64,000 bases of DNA from JAGHAJ01 sp964559865 [NCBI: uncultured Synergistota bacterium] (GCA_964559865.1 CAZLJD010000035.1:69164-133163), one strand, 5' to 3'; numbered from the stretch's first letter, positions 8,599-17,474 are shown. Numbers and translations are program-made. Notes: a model not told the origin generated them from the letters alone.

Positions 8599-9555
8599 AT
8601 GGAGAAAGTAATTGCCTTTGTGGTCGTGAGGCTGTCCTCGCTGAGATTACCACGAAAGCAACTGCGTATGATAGGAGACAGGAGATTGATAGACTGGACT
8701 ATAAGGGGAATTAAGCAGAGCAAGTATGTAAACCGCATAGTTATAGCTACGACTGACGAGCCTGAAAGCAAAGAGCTTGAAGAGGTAGCTGCAGAGCACG
8801 GTGTTGAGGTATTCTTCTATGATGGAGATGTAAACGATGTGGTGGGAAGATTAAACACAGCAGCCTCTTTTTACAACTGTGAAGTGTGCTTGCTCATAAG
8901 CGGTGATTGTCCTCTTGTTTGGGCACCTTCCTTAGATAAATTAGTTTGCAAGATTCTGCATGACGAGAGGCTTGATATGGTGGGATTCTGCTTGAAGGAT
9001 GGTAAGCCGCCGATACATGAAGGGATGAGTGTTTATAGGAGGAGGTGCTGGAGACTTGCAGATGGACTTTCAGATACTACTAATCTGCGAGAGCACCACT
9101 TTCCTATTGTGAAGCTGAAACCGGAGCTGTTTAATGTAGGTTGTGTCCTTGATGATGACCTCTTTTATAGGGTGAAACATCGGGTTTCGGTGGACACCGT
9201 TGCAGACCTTGAGTTTATGAATGCGGTGTATATGGAGCTCAGGCAAAGCGGTAAGGAATTTAATATGCCTAATCTTGTAGAGCTTCTGATAGAAAAACCG
9301 GAACTGATGAATATAAACAGAGATGTTCACCAAATGGGCCTGTATGAAAGGCAGAAAAGGGCGTTGTTCAAAGTTAGGGGTCTGGACAACCTCAACCTTC
9401 TGTTAGGCATGGCTTACGAGCTTACCAAGAAGGGTGTTGGTGTAAGGTTTATGGTAAGAGACGATAAGGCCAGAGAGATGATAAACAATAGAGGATTTGG
9501 AACCTTAGATGCAGAGGTGGTCGAATCAGAGTTTGATATTTTGATTAGTGGATAG
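8599..9555 (+). CDS. SpsF/PseF-type cytidylyltransferase with a C-terminal extension
   Basis: Residues 1 to about 240 are a nucleotidyltransferase of the SpsF/PseF/NeuA type that would activate the nonulosonate as its CMP-sugar. It shows VIAFVVVRLSSLRLPRKQL, LIDWTIRGI, LLISGDCPLVWAPSLDKL and HRVSVDTVADLEFM. Residues about 245-318 form an extra segment (LDNLNLLLGMAYELTKKGVG) resembling the N-terminal Rossmann half of PseG-type proteins. A full PseG-like gene follows directly. ATG 8599 is used. The usual Gly-rich signature is modified to VRLSSLRLPRK, so activity should not be taken for granted. Confidence 0.8.
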   Translation: MEKVIAFVVVRLSSLRLPRKQLRMIGDRRLIDWTIRGIKQSKYVNRIVIATTDEPESKELEEVAAEHGVEVFFYDGDVNDVVGRLNTAASFYNCEVCLLISGDCPLVWAPSLDKLVCKILHDERLDMVGFCLKDGKPPIHEGMSVYRRRCWRLADGLSDTTNLREHHFPIVKLKPELFNVGCVLDDDLFYRVKHRVSVDTVADLEFMNAVYMELRQSGKEFNMPNLVELLIEKPELMNINRDVHQMGLYERQKRALFKVRGLDNLNLLLGMAYELTKKGVGVRFMVRDDKAREMINNRGFGTLDAEVVESEFDILISG

Positions 9556-9580
9556 GTGTTTTAACTGGGGGAGAGATGGG

Positions 9581-10576
9581 GTGGGGAAAAAGGTTGTTAT
9601 TAAGTTTAAAGCGTCTGAGGATGTAGGATTGGGACACCTTTATCGAAGCATATCTTTGTCTGAAATCTTGAGGAGTGTGGGGTATCAGGTTGTTTGTGCA
9701 ATTAACGATTTTACTCTTGCCAAGAGGGAACTCTCTGCTAAGTCTGTGCGGTGGTTAGTAAATGCATTTGATTCCGAGGAGGCATTTGTTGATTATCTCC
9801 TTGCTGTGGAGAAGCCAGAGGTCATTGTGTTTGATGAGAAGTACGAATACAGGCGTTCGGACTTGTTGAGGTGGAAGTCGAGGGCAAGGCTTGTTTCTAT
9901 AGATTTTGTCGGTGCTGATTACCATCTGTTTGACCGTATCTTGATCCCAAATGCCCACTTTATAAATGTGTATCCAGCTCTTCGAAATGTGTTGTGGGGC
10001 TTTGAGTATGTGATAATAAACGAGAGTGTCAGAAAGAAGATACCCAGAGATGAGCCCCCAACAGGTGTTAACAACATAGTCGTTACTACCGGAGGGAGTG
10101 ACCCGGAGGGCGTTTTCTTCTGGTTGCTTGATGTGTTTAAGGGCATACATAAAAATGCGACTTTTTTGGTTGGCAAGGCTTTTAAACATAGGAAAGATCT
10201 TTGCCTTGCAAATGTTCCTCGGAATGTAGCTGTAAGGCCTTACAGCCTTGATGTATTGCTCGAAGCAGATGTGGTTGTTTCGCTGTTTGGCGTTACCGTT
10301 TATGAGCTCATTTATTTGAGGATACCTACCATAGTCGTAGCTCATACAAAGGAGAACGCTGTTTCCGCATGTGTTTTGAAAGAAAGGTGTGGTTGTGTAG
10401 AGACACTTGGTTTTTTCAGGGATATTGGCATTGAAGTGGCGAGGGAGGGTATTAGGGACTTTATCAAGGATAAATCGAAACTTGCCGAAATATTTAATAG
10501 GGAGAGACTCCTTAAAATAGGTGATGCGACGAAGATAGCTGCTGCTGTCGTGGGTGGGGAGGAAAGAAGTACATGA
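9581..10576 (+). CDS. PseG-like UDP-sugar hydrolase / GT-B fold protein
   Basis: This 331-residue protein is similar to PseG, which removes UDP from UDP-2,4-diacetamido-trideoxyhexose in the pseudaminate pathway. The N-terminal nucleotide-sugar motif GLGHLYRSISLSEIL fits the family's G-x-GH-x-x-R pattern. A second Rossmann half carries NNIVVTTGGSDPEG and a donor-binding-like stretch (VVSLFGVTVYELIYLRIPTI). GTG 9581 was chosen because GGGGGAG lies eight bases upstream. The stop overlaps the next start (ATGA). Confidence 0.78.
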   Translation: MGKKVVIKFKASEDVGLGHLYRSISLSEILRSVGYQVVCAINDFTLAKRELSAKSVRWLVNAFDSEEAFVDYLLAVEKPEVIVFDEKYEYRRSDLLRWKSRARLVSIDFVGADYHLFDRILIPNAHFINVYPALRNVLWGFEYVIINESVRKKIPRDEPPTGVNNIVVTTGGSDPEGVFFWLLDVFKGIHKNATFLVGKAFKHRKDLCLANVPRNVAVRPYSLDVLLEADVVVSLFGVTVYELIYLRIPTIVVAHTKENAVSACVLKERCGCVETLGFFRDIGIEVAREGIRDFIKDKSKLAEIFNRERLLKIGDATKIAAAVVGGEERST

Positions 10577-11403
10577 AAGTGTTGCAGTGTGGATACCCGA
10601 GATCTGGGAATTACCTTTTATGGAAGATACTGAGGAGATGTCAGGAAATGGTCGGAGAGTACAGTAGCTTTAGTACAAGGAGTGGGATAGGAAGCTTGGT
10701 CGAAAAGATTTATAAGGTTTTGGGATTGAAGCCTTATTTTAACGAAGTTTTTGAAATGGATGAGATTGAGGTGAAGGATGGAGATATCTATTTTTACAAG
10801 GTTTTGCGGGAAGATGGTGTACTTTCTTCTTTTTTGGATGTTGATCTGAATCTTTTGTTTTCTGTCTCATCTCTGGTTTGGTCGCATACTTCTCCAGATG
10901 TATTAGATAAATGCGATGTTTTAGAATATTTTGATAAGCGATTTTACATACTTAGAGACGGTAGAGCAGTGATTAACTCTCTTATGCATCATGTGGTTAG
11001 GAAAGAGGTGCTCTCCACTTATCCTATTTACAAATATGTGACCGTAGATGAAGTGTATGGTGATTTCTCTCTTTTTAGGAGGTATGTTTCTGCGTGGGAA
11101 AGGCATGTGAGTTCTTTTTTAGCTATGAGAGATAAGTTTACTCTGATTAGATTTGAAGATTTAACTCGTAGCTGTGTTGGAATGAAGGTTATACTATCTA
11201 CTTTTGGATTGGAAAAGATGTTAGAGAGTTTTATGAGTGAATTCTCATTTTCTAATATGAAGAAGAGCGCTTCTACTCATTTACGAAAAGGGGACGATAA
11301 TGATTGGAGGAATTTTTTTACAGATGGGCATAAAGATATATTTAAAGAGATAGCAGGAAATTTGCTGGTGAAACTTGGATATGAAAAAGATTTTAATTGG
11401 TAG
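10573..11403 (+). CDS. Sulfotransferase-family protein
   Basis: This 276-residue putative PAPS-dependent sulfotransferase has a 5'-phosphosulfate loop at the very N-terminus (GYPRSGNYLLWKIL) and a 3'-phosphate-binding motif (YILRDGRAVINSLMHH) near residue 120. A later segment (FTLIRFEDLTRSC) matches the family's RYEDL-type strand. It is coupled to the PseG-like gene by an ATGA overlap, so it probably sulfates the glycan built by this cluster. It is richer in A+T than its upstream neighbours, hinting at a separate origin. Confidence 0.8.
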   Translation: MKVLQCGYPRSGNYLLWKILRRCQEMVGEYSSFSTRSGIGSLVEKIYKVLGLKPYFNEVFEMDEIEVKDGDIYFYKVLREDGVLSSFLDVDLNLLFSVSSLVWSHTSPDVLDKCDVLEYFDKRFYILRDGRAVINSLMHHVVRKEVLSTYPIYKYVTVDEVYGDFSLFRRYVSAWERHVSSFLAMRDKFTLIRFEDLTRSCVGMKVILSTFGLEKMLESFMSEFSFSNMKKSASTHLRKGDDNDWRNFFTDGHKDIFKEIAGNLLVKLGYEKDFNW

Positions 11404-11409
11404 GGAAGC

Positions 11410-11468
11410 ACTTCATAATCTAATATCTGACCAAAAGCATGTTTTGGGTATTTCTTTGGTTATGAAGT
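11410..11468. repeat. Nested inverted repeats between sulfotransferase and GT2 genes
   Basis: An outer perfect 9-bp pair (ACTTCATAA 11410-11418 and TTATGAAGT 11460-11468) encloses an inner pair (CCAAAA 11431-11436 and TTTTGG 11442-11447). Twelve-base spacers lie on both sides. RNA folded this way would form a two-tier stem. No gene or clear promoter is visible in this 109-base gap. Confidence 0.45.
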
Positions 11469-11512
11469 GAGATGGGTGTTACATAGAAGGAGTAGGGAGG
11501 GAGAAATAGGAG

Positions 11513-12562
11513 ATGGATGAGCCTATTGTCAGCGTAATTATACCTGTGTATAACAGGGAAAGTTTTTTAGGTAGGGCAATAGGGAGTGTTTTAGGTCAAA
11601 GTTATGGGGATTTTGAGCTTATAGTGGTAGATGATGGTTCTACGGATAATACACCAGAAGTAGCGTTAAGCTTTAAGGATAGTAGGATGATTTATGTGCG
11701 GTGTAATGAGAATAGAGGTGTATCTGTTGCAAGGAATAGGGGAATAGCCATTTCGAGAGGTAAGTATCTGGCTTTTTTAGATAGTGATGATGAGTGGTTA
11801 CCGGGGAAGCTTGAAAAGCAGGTAAGGGTGATGAATGAAAGCCCCCCTGAGGTTGGGGTAATATATACGGGCTATTTGCAGTTGATGGATAAAGAAGTTA
11901 CTGAGAGTCCTTTTTTGTCCGTAGTGAGAATAACAGAAGGAAATATACATGAAGAGCTTTTAAGGGGTGACTTTGTTCTTATATCTTCTGCTTTGGTGAG
12001 GAGAGAGGTAGTGAAGAGGGTAGGTGGTTTTGACGAGTTGCTTCTTAGTGCTGAAGTTTGGGACTTTTGGTTGAGAGTTTCCAAAGAGTATGTTTTTAGA
12101 TTTTTAAGGGACCCCTTGGTGAAGAGGTATATTCATAGTAGCAATATAAGCTCCAGTTTTACTGATTCTGCGAGAATTGAGATTGAAGGAGTAAGGAAGT
12201 ATCTTTGTCAGAAATATTCGCAAGAACTTGGCATGTTAAGAGATGATATGGAACAGCTGGGGGAATACGGTGGTATAAATGTACTTTTTAATAGCATTCG
12301 AAATGAGGGTAGATGTGTAGTTGTATTTGGTGCGAGTGCCCGGGGTAGGGGTGTTCTTAGATATTTAAAGAGTAAAGGTATAAGGTGTAAGTTTTTTGTG
12401 GACAACGACAAGAAGAAGTGGGGAAAAGTTGTTGATGGGCTCGAGGTTAAACCCCCTGATAGTATTAGCAAAGATGATGTGGTATTTGTGGCAAGTGCTT
12501 GGTGTAGAGAGATATTAAGCCAGCTTGAGGAGATGGGAGTGAAAAAGCGCTTCGTGGTTTAA
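11513..12562 (+). CDS. GT2 glycosyltransferase with C-terminal Rossmann-like domain
   Basis: Residues 1 to about 230 are a GT-A family 2 glycosyltransferase. They carry PIVSVIIPVYNRESFLGRAI, the nucleotide-sugar motif VVDDGSTDNT, and the DXD-type ALDSDDEW equivalent (FLDSDDEW). Residues about 269-349 form a separate Rossmann-like domain (VVVFGASARGRGVL, then FVDNDKKKWG and GLEVKPPDS). It is closely related to residues 41-120 of the FkbM protein encoded next. The enzyme probably adds a sugar to the surface glycan. ATG 11513 has a purine-rich upstream region. The gene is flanked by A+T-rich gaps of about 110 bases on each side, unlike the overlapping genes around it. Confidence 0.86.
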   Translation: MDEPIVSVIIPVYNRESFLGRAIGSVLGQSYGDFELIVVDDGSTDNTPEVALSFKDSRMIYVRCNENRGVSVARNRGIAISRGKYLAFLDSDDEWLPGKLEKQVRVMNESPPEVGVIYTGYLQLMDKEVTESPFLSVVRITEGNIHEELLRGDFVLISSALVRREVVKRVGGFDELLLSAEVWDFWLRVSKEYVFRFLRDPLVKRYIHSSNISSSFTDSARIEIEGVRKYLCQKYSQELGMLRDDMEQLGEYGGINVLFNSIRNEGRCVVVFGASARGRGVLRYLKSKGIRCKFFVDNDKKKWGKVVDGLEVKPPDSISKDDVVFVASAWCREILSQLEEMGVKKRFVV

Positions 12563-12670
12563 CTAGAGGTATGTTTTGATATTCCCCAAATATGAAGTGG
12601 CGTATACATAACCTAAAGTGTAGTTGTTTTGTTAGTGAAAAGTTATATTGTAGTTTGTTGAGGTGGTACC

Positions 12671-13768
12671 ATGGATGTGCGGGCTTTTTATCGGTATGTT
12701 GGAGAGCTTGTAGATGAAAGTACATGGCATTTCAAAAATAAGAGCAGTGTGAAGAAGAGCTTGGATGCTGTGAAGGATCGGGAAATTCCTGTTGTTATTT
12801 GGGGTGCAAGCAGCGGCGGAAAACGAGTACTTTCTGCTCTTAGGGACTATGGTGTTTCTGTTAAGTATTTTGTCGATAGTGATCCGCTCAAGTGGGGTAG
12901 TAGGGTAAGTGGATTGGAGGTAAAAGACCCAAATTCTCTTCAAAGAGATGAGGTTGTCGTGATAGGGAGTGTATACGAGAAGGAGATGGTTCAGGTCTTA
13001 AAGGGGAAGGGTATAAGATATGTTTCGGGTGTGCTTGGTTTATTGGAGTTTAGCATAGATGGGAGGTTGCTTTTGGAGAAGCGAGACCTCCTGTTTGAGG
13101 TGTGGCAAATGCTGTCTGACGACGAGAGCAGAGATACATTTGTGAAGGTGCTGGTTTATGCGGTAGATGGGGACGCTTCTAAGATTGCTGTATCTCGATA
13201 CAGACAGTATTTTCATCCACTCGTTAGGCCGGTGGGTGGAGATATTGTAGTGGATGGTGGAGCCTATAATGGTGATACTGTGTTGGGGGTAGTTGGAGAA
13301 GTTGGTAAGGATGTTGTGATATTTGCCTTCGAACCGGAAGAGGAGAACTATCGGGAGTTGGTGGATAATACGAAGCACTTGGAAAACTGTGTTACAGTCA
13401 GAGCAGGGCTGTGGAGTGCGAGTAAGAGGTTGAAGTTTAGGGGAAAGGGTGTTAACGGCCATGTGGTTGATGATGGTGATGGTTATTTTGTGGATGTGGT
13501 TTCTCTGGATTCGTTTTTCGGTGGCAGGGAGGAGATTCCCACTTTGATAAAGATGGATATAGAAGGTGCTGAAGTGGAGGCGTTGAAGGGGGCAAAAGAT
13601 ATCATAGTGCGGTACAAACCGAAGCTTCAGATATCAGTTTATCATAGGACATCTCATTTGTGGGAAGTCCCCTTGATGCTTAAGGAGTGGGTCCCTGAGT
13701 ACAAGGTGTTTTTTGGGCATCATAGAATGAACTGGTGGGATAGTGTTTTGTACTGCACTGTTGGGTAG
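12671..13768 (+). CDS. FkbM-family methyltransferase with N-terminal Rossmann-like domain
   Basis: This is a 365-residue two-domain protein. Residues 41-120 (VVIWGASSGGKRVL, FVDSDPLKWG, GLEVKDPNS) repeat the C-terminal domain of the preceding GT2. The C-terminal half is an FkbM-type SAM-dependent methyltransferase. Its SAM motif is VVDGGAYNGDTVL near residue 195, followed by FAFEPEEENYREL and the terminal LIKMDIEGAEVEALKGA signature. It likely O-methylates a sugar of the glycan. ATG 12671 follows GAGGTGG. Confidence 0.87.
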   Translation: MDVRAFYRYVGELVDESTWHFKNKSSVKKSLDAVKDREIPVVIWGASSGGKRVLSALRDYGVSVKYFVDSDPLKWGSRVSGLEVKDPNSLQRDEVVVIGSVYEKEMVQVLKGKGIRYVSGVLGLLEFSIDGRLLLEKRDLLFEVWQMLSDDESRDTFVKVLVYAVDGDASKIAVSRYRQYFHPLVRPVGGDIVVDGGAYNGDTVLGVVGEVGKDVVIFAFEPEEENYRELVDNTKHLENCVTVRAGLWSASKRLKFRGKGVNGHVVDDGDGYFVDVVSLDSFFGGREEIPTLIKMDIEGAEVEALKGAKDIIVRYKPKLQISVYHRTSHLWEVPLMLKEWVPEYKVFFGHHRMNWWDSVLYCTVG

Positions 13769-13778
13769 GGGGTGGTTT

Positions 13779-14579
13779 ATGGTGTTAACTGAGATTGCGA
13801 GGGATGTGAGGAGACTGATTGTGCTTTCCATATATCATGGTGGTTCAGGCCATCCTGGTGGATCTCTGTCCATTGTAGAGTTGCTCGTTTACCTCTACTT
13901 TGAGGAGATGCGGATAAGCGATTTGAATGATCCCTATAGGGACAGGTTTGTGCTCTCCAAGGGGCATGGATGTCCTGCTTTGTATGCTGTGCTTTCGAAG
14001 AAGGGGTTTATAAGTGAGGATGAGCTGTGGAAACTCAGGCACACTGGGGCACTCCTTCAGGGACATCCGGAAGTGGGAATACCGGGTATAGAGGCAGCTT
14101 CTGGCTCTTTAGGGCAGGGCTTTTCTGCTGCTCTTGGTATGGCAATAGGAGGAAAGAGGCTGAACAAACCTTTTAGGGTTTATACCATTCTGGGTGATGG
14201 TGAATGCAATGAGGGGGAAGTGTGGGAAGGTGCAATGTTTGGGGTGCATCACGAACTTGACAACCTGGTTGCTGTGGTTGATTATAACGGGCTTCAGAGT
14301 GATGATAGGTGTGATAACATAACGGCATTAGGAGATTTGGCGTCCAAGTGGAGGGCGTTTGGGTGGAATGTAATTGAGATAGATGGACATGACTTTGAGG
14401 AGATAAGGTATGCATTTGATAGAGCGAAGAGAACTAAAAATGTGCCAACCTGCATTGTAGCACATACTGTTAAAGGAAAAGGCATATCTTTCATGGAAGA
14501 TAACCCGAAGTGGCACGGTAGCAGAACTTTGACAGATGAGGAACTGGAGTTGGCACTTAAGGAGATTGATGAGAGATGA
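13779..14579 (+). CDS. Transketolase, N-terminal (TPP-binding) subunit
   Basis: This 266-residue split transketolase subunit has SGHPGGSLSIVELLVYLYF, VLSKGHGCPALYAVL and the TPP/Mg site GDGECNEGEVWEGAM. The late segment CIVAHTVKGKGISFMED is typical of the family. ATG 13779 follows an AGGGGGTGG site. Its stop overlaps the C-terminal subunit's ATG. Two-gene transketolases are common in anaerobes. Here the pair sits inside a glycan cluster, so it may make a sugar precursor rather than serve the pentose phosphate pathway. Confidence 0.92.
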   Translation: MVLTEIARDVRRLIVLSIYHGGSGHPGGSLSIVELLVYLYFEEMRISDLNDPYRDRFVLSKGHGCPALYAVLSKKGFISEDELWKLRHTGALLQGHPEVGIPGIEAASGSLGQGFSAALGMAIGGKRLNKPFRVYTILGDGECNEGEVWEGAMFGVHHELDNLVAVVDYNGLQSDDRCDNITALGDLASKWRAFGWNVIEIDGHDFEEIRYAFDRAKRTKNVPTCIVAHTVKGKGISFMEDNPKWHGSRTLTDEELELALKEIDER

Positions 14580-15490
14580 TACCGTTAAGAGATGCGTTCG
14601 GAAAGTATCTTTTAGAGATTGCGGAGAAGAGGGATGACTTTTTTGTTCTGGATGCTGATGTGGCAGGTGGAACATGTACGCACTGGTTCAGAGATACGCA
14701 TCCTGAGAGGTTTGTGGAGTGTGGTATAGCAGAACAGAACATGTTTGGAGTTGCAGCCGGTTTGTCAACGGTAGGGATTGTCCCTGTAGTGACTACATAT
14801 GGCGTCTTTGCCTCTATGAGAGCGATAGAACAGGCAAGAAATGCAATTGCATATCCCAGATTCAATGTAAAGATTGTTGCGTCTCATCCGGGAATAGATG
14901 TAGGACCAGATGGAGCTACGCATCAGGCTGTGGAAGACTTGGCTATTTACAGATCTATTCCTAACTTCGTTGTTCTATCCCCTGCTGATGAGATAGAACT
15001 TAAGAGGTGTGTAGACTTTATGCTTGACTACGATGGACCTGTATATATGAGAACAGGTAGGAGTCCTGTGCCGAATGTTCACTCTGCTGGGTATAGCTTT
15101 GTGTTGGGTGCTCCTGATGTAATGAGAAGGGGTAAGAGAATAGCCCTGTTCACTACGGGGATTACCACGCACCGGGCTTTGCCCACCGCAGAAAAGTATG
15201 ATACATGGCTCGTGAATGTTCCTACATTGAAGCCAGTGAACGGGAATGAGTTTGCAGAGATACTGAGGCAGGTGGAGGTTGCTATTACGGTTGAGGACCA
15301 TAATGTATTTAATGGTTTGGGGTCTATGATAGCCGATGTAATCGCTGAGTATGGTATGGGTGTGAAATTGATAAAGCTTGGTATCAATGATCTCTTTGGA
15401 AAGTCTGGAGACCCTCTGGAGCTTGCTGAGTTGTATGGCATAGACCCTAATTCCATAGAGAAAGCGGTGAGAGAATGTGTGGGAGAGTAG
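14576..15490 (+). CDS. Transketolase, C-terminal subunit
   Basis: This 304-residue partner subunit has the pyrimidine-binding domain (FFVLDADVAGGT, then FVECGIAEQNMFGVAAGLS, with the catalytic-type Glu in that segment). A C-terminal transketolase domain (GKRIALFTTGITTHRAL, VAITVEDHNVFNGLGSMI) follows. The start is coupled to the N-terminal subunit by ATGA. The 3' end overlaps the following SDR gene by 16 bases, so all three are likely made together. Confidence 0.92.
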   Translation: MIPLRDAFGKYLLEIAEKRDDFFVLDADVAGGTCTHWFRDTHPERFVECGIAEQNMFGVAAGLSTVGIVPVVTTYGVFASMRAIEQARNAIAYPRFNVKIVASHPGIDVGPDGATHQAVEDLAIYRSIPNFVVLSPADEIELKRCVDFMLDYDGPVYMRTGRSPVPNVHSAGYSFVLGAPDVMRRGKRIALFTTGITTHRALPTAEKYDTWLVNVPTLKPVNGNEFAEILRQVEVAITVEDHNVFNGLGSMIADVIAEYGMGVKLIKLGINDLFGKSGDPLELAELYGIDPNSIEKAVRECVGE

Positions 15491-16227
15491 CTCTTGTTAC
15501 CGGAGGCAGCAGAGGGATAGGACGGGCTATAGTGGAAGAACTTGCCCTTGAGGGTTATAAGGTGGCGTTTACCTATAATTCAAGAGAAGACAGGGCAAAG
15601 GAGTTGGTGCAGACTCTTGCAGACAGAGGTCTTGAGGCAAGATACTTTCAGCTTGAACAGGCTGAAAGAGAGAGTGTGAGAAGTGTGGTAAAGGCTACCG
15701 TTGATGCCTTTGGCAGGGTTGATATTCTCGTTAACAATGCAGCTATTTCTCAAGAAAAACCGTTTGACACAATAACTGATGACGATTGGGAGAGGATGTT
15801 GAAGGTGAATCTTCAGGGACCTTTTATGCTGATTCAAGAAGTTTTGCCTTTCATGTTGAGTAGGAAGTGGGGGAGAATTGTGAACATTGTTTCAATAGGT
15901 GGGCAGTGGGGTGGCTTTAATCAGGTTCACTATGCTGCATCTAAGGCAGCTTTGATAAGTTTGACTCACTCGATCGCTAAGATATACTCAAGACAGGGCA
16001 TAACCTCTAATGCTGTTTCTCCCGGACTTGTGCTTACGGATATGTCCTCACCCGAATTGGCGACCGAACAGGGTATGCGTAAGGTAAAGAACATACCTTT
16101 GGGGAGGGTTGCACATACGCATGAGGTCGCAAAAGTAGTAGCCTTCCTCGTGAGTGAGGATGCTTCTTATATAACGGGGCAAACCATAAATGTCAATGGG
16201 GGAATGCTGTTTAGTCATGGGGTATAA
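15475..16227 (+). CDS. Short-chain dehydrogenase/reductase (FabG-like)
   Basis: This 250-residue NAD(P)H-dependent SDR has the cofactor motif TGGSRGIGRAI at residues 9-19, NNAA at the usual position, the catalytic Ser in IVSIGGQWGG, and YAASK carrying the Tyr-Lys pair. The C-terminal TGQTINVNGG is typical. It resembles 3-oxoacyl-ACP reductase. Its position within a glycan cluster and its overlaps with the transketolase and ATP-grasp genes suggest reduction of a sugar-derived ketone instead. Confidence 0.85.
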   Translation: MCGRVALVTGGSRGIGRAIVEELALEGYKVAFTYNSREDRAKELVQTLADRGLEARYFQLEQAERESVRSVVKATVDAFGRVDILVNNAAISQEKPFDTITDDDWERMLKVNLQGPFMLIQEVLPFMLSRKWGRIVNIVSIGGQWGGFNQVHYAASKAALISLTHSIAKIYSRQGITSNAVSPGLVLTDMSSPELATEQGMRKVKNIPLGRVAHTHEVAKVVAFLVSEDASYITGQTINVNGGMLFSHGV

Positions 16228-17446
16228 AAGGCTTCTTGTCCTCGGCACTGGTGTGGATCAGGTGCCCGGGATAAAGAGAGCGAAAGAGATGGGGCTTTAT
16301 GTTGTGGGACTGGATGCTAACCCTGAGAGTGCAGGCAAATCTCTTGTTGATGAATTTTACCCTGTTAGCGTTAAGAGTTTGGGTGATGTCAGGGAGTTTG
16401 TTAGTGATTATCGAGGTGGTAAGATAGATGGTGTTGTGGCTTTTGGCGTTGACATACCAGATGTCCTTGCAATGGCGTCGGAGATGCTGGGTTTGACCTA
16501 CTATGTTGATTTTAAATCTGCGCTCTTGTCTAAGGATAAATATCTTGCAAAGGAGCGTATGAGGGAGTATGGTGTTAACTTGCCCGAGTATAGAAAGGTT
16601 GAAACTTTGGAGGAGTTAAAGAGGAGTGTTAAGGATTTTGGTTATCCTTGTGTGCTTAAGCCGGTGGATAACAGTGGAGCAAGAGGCGTTTTGAGACTGA
16701 CTAAGGGTGTGGATCTGGCGTGGGCTTATGCCTTTTCGAGGGGTTACTCAAAGCGTAAGTATTTAATAGTTGAACGGTTTTTGCCGGGCGTTCAGATAAG
16801 CACGGAGAGTTTTGTGGTGAATGGTGAGGTTTATACGGTAGGATTGTCTGAAAGGAACTATGAGTATATGGAGATGTTTTCCCCGTTTATAGTGGAAAAT
16901 GGGGGAGATTTGCCGCCACTTTCCGTAAGTAGGGAGTGGATTCCTGCCATAGATGTTGAGCTTAAGAAAGCAGCAAGGGCTTTTGGTGTCAGTAATGGGA
17001 TTATTAAGGGTGATGTCGTTATCGATGAAGATAAAGTTTATATAATAGAAGTAGCTTTGCGTTTGTCTGGAGGGCACTTTTCGTCTATTGAGATACCACT
17101 TAATACGGGCATAGACTTTTTGGGGAATGCCATAAGGATGGCATTAGGGGAAGATGTAGATGTTTCGACTCTTGTTTATGAGCCTAAGCGGTTTGTTTCT
17201 TTGAGATACCTGTTTCCGTATAAGACGGGTATTTTGGAAGAAGTAAAGTTTCCTGAGTGGATGGAGGGGCATTCAGGTGTTTATGCATATGGCCTTTATT
17301 CTGGGAGAGGGGATAAGGTCTCCTATCCGGTGAAAGACCACACGGAGAGATTGGGGTATTTTGTAGTGTTTTCTGAGGGCAGCAGAGATGAAGTTGTTGA
17401 TCTTGTGAAGCGTATCTACGACGATGTGGTTTTGCGGATACGATAA
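16217..17446 (+). CDS. ATP-grasp domain carboxylate ligase
   Basis: This 409-residue ATP-grasp enzyme has an N-terminal Rossmann pre-ATP-grasp domain (KRLLVLGTGVDQVPGIKRA), then YPCVLKPVDNSGARGVLRL as the ATP-lid strand. Later it has YLIVERFLPGVQISTESFV and a metal-binding region ending VYIIEVALRLSGGHFS. Such enzymes join a carboxylate to an amine or thiol with ATP; the substrates are unknown. ATG 16217 overlaps the SDR stop. It is the last gene before a promoter-bearing gap, so it may amidate a sugar acid made by the cluster. Confidence 0.83.
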   Translation: MGYKRLLVLGTGVDQVPGIKRAKEMGLYVVGLDANPESAGKSLVDEFYPVSVKSLGDVREFVSDYRGGKIDGVVAFGVDIPDVLAMASEMLGLTYYVDFKSALLSKDKYLAKERMREYGVNLPEYRKVETLEELKRSVKDFGYPCVLKPVDNSGARGVLRLTKGVDLAWAYAFSRGYSKRKYLIVERFLPGVQISTESFVVNGEVYTVGLSERNYEYMEMFSPFIVENGGDLPPLSVSREWIPAIDVELKKAARAFGVSNGIIKGDVVIDEDKVYIIEVALRLSGGHFSSIEIPLNTGIDFLGNAIRMALGEDVDVSTLVYEPKRFVSLRYLFPYKTGILEEVKFPEWMEGHSGVYAYGLYSGRGDKVSYPVKDHTERLGYFVVFSEGSRDEVVDLVKRIYDDVVLRIR

Positions 17447-17465
17447 AGTGGATTGTCCCGGTTTG

Positions 17466-17474
17466 TGGTATAAT
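17466..17474 (+). promoter_or_regulatory. Extended -10 promoter for the PseB-like gene
   Basis: TGG-TATAAT fits the TGN extended -10 pattern, 36 bases before the ATG. No good -35 box is at 17 bases, which is typical of extended -10 promoters. Confidence 0.5.
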
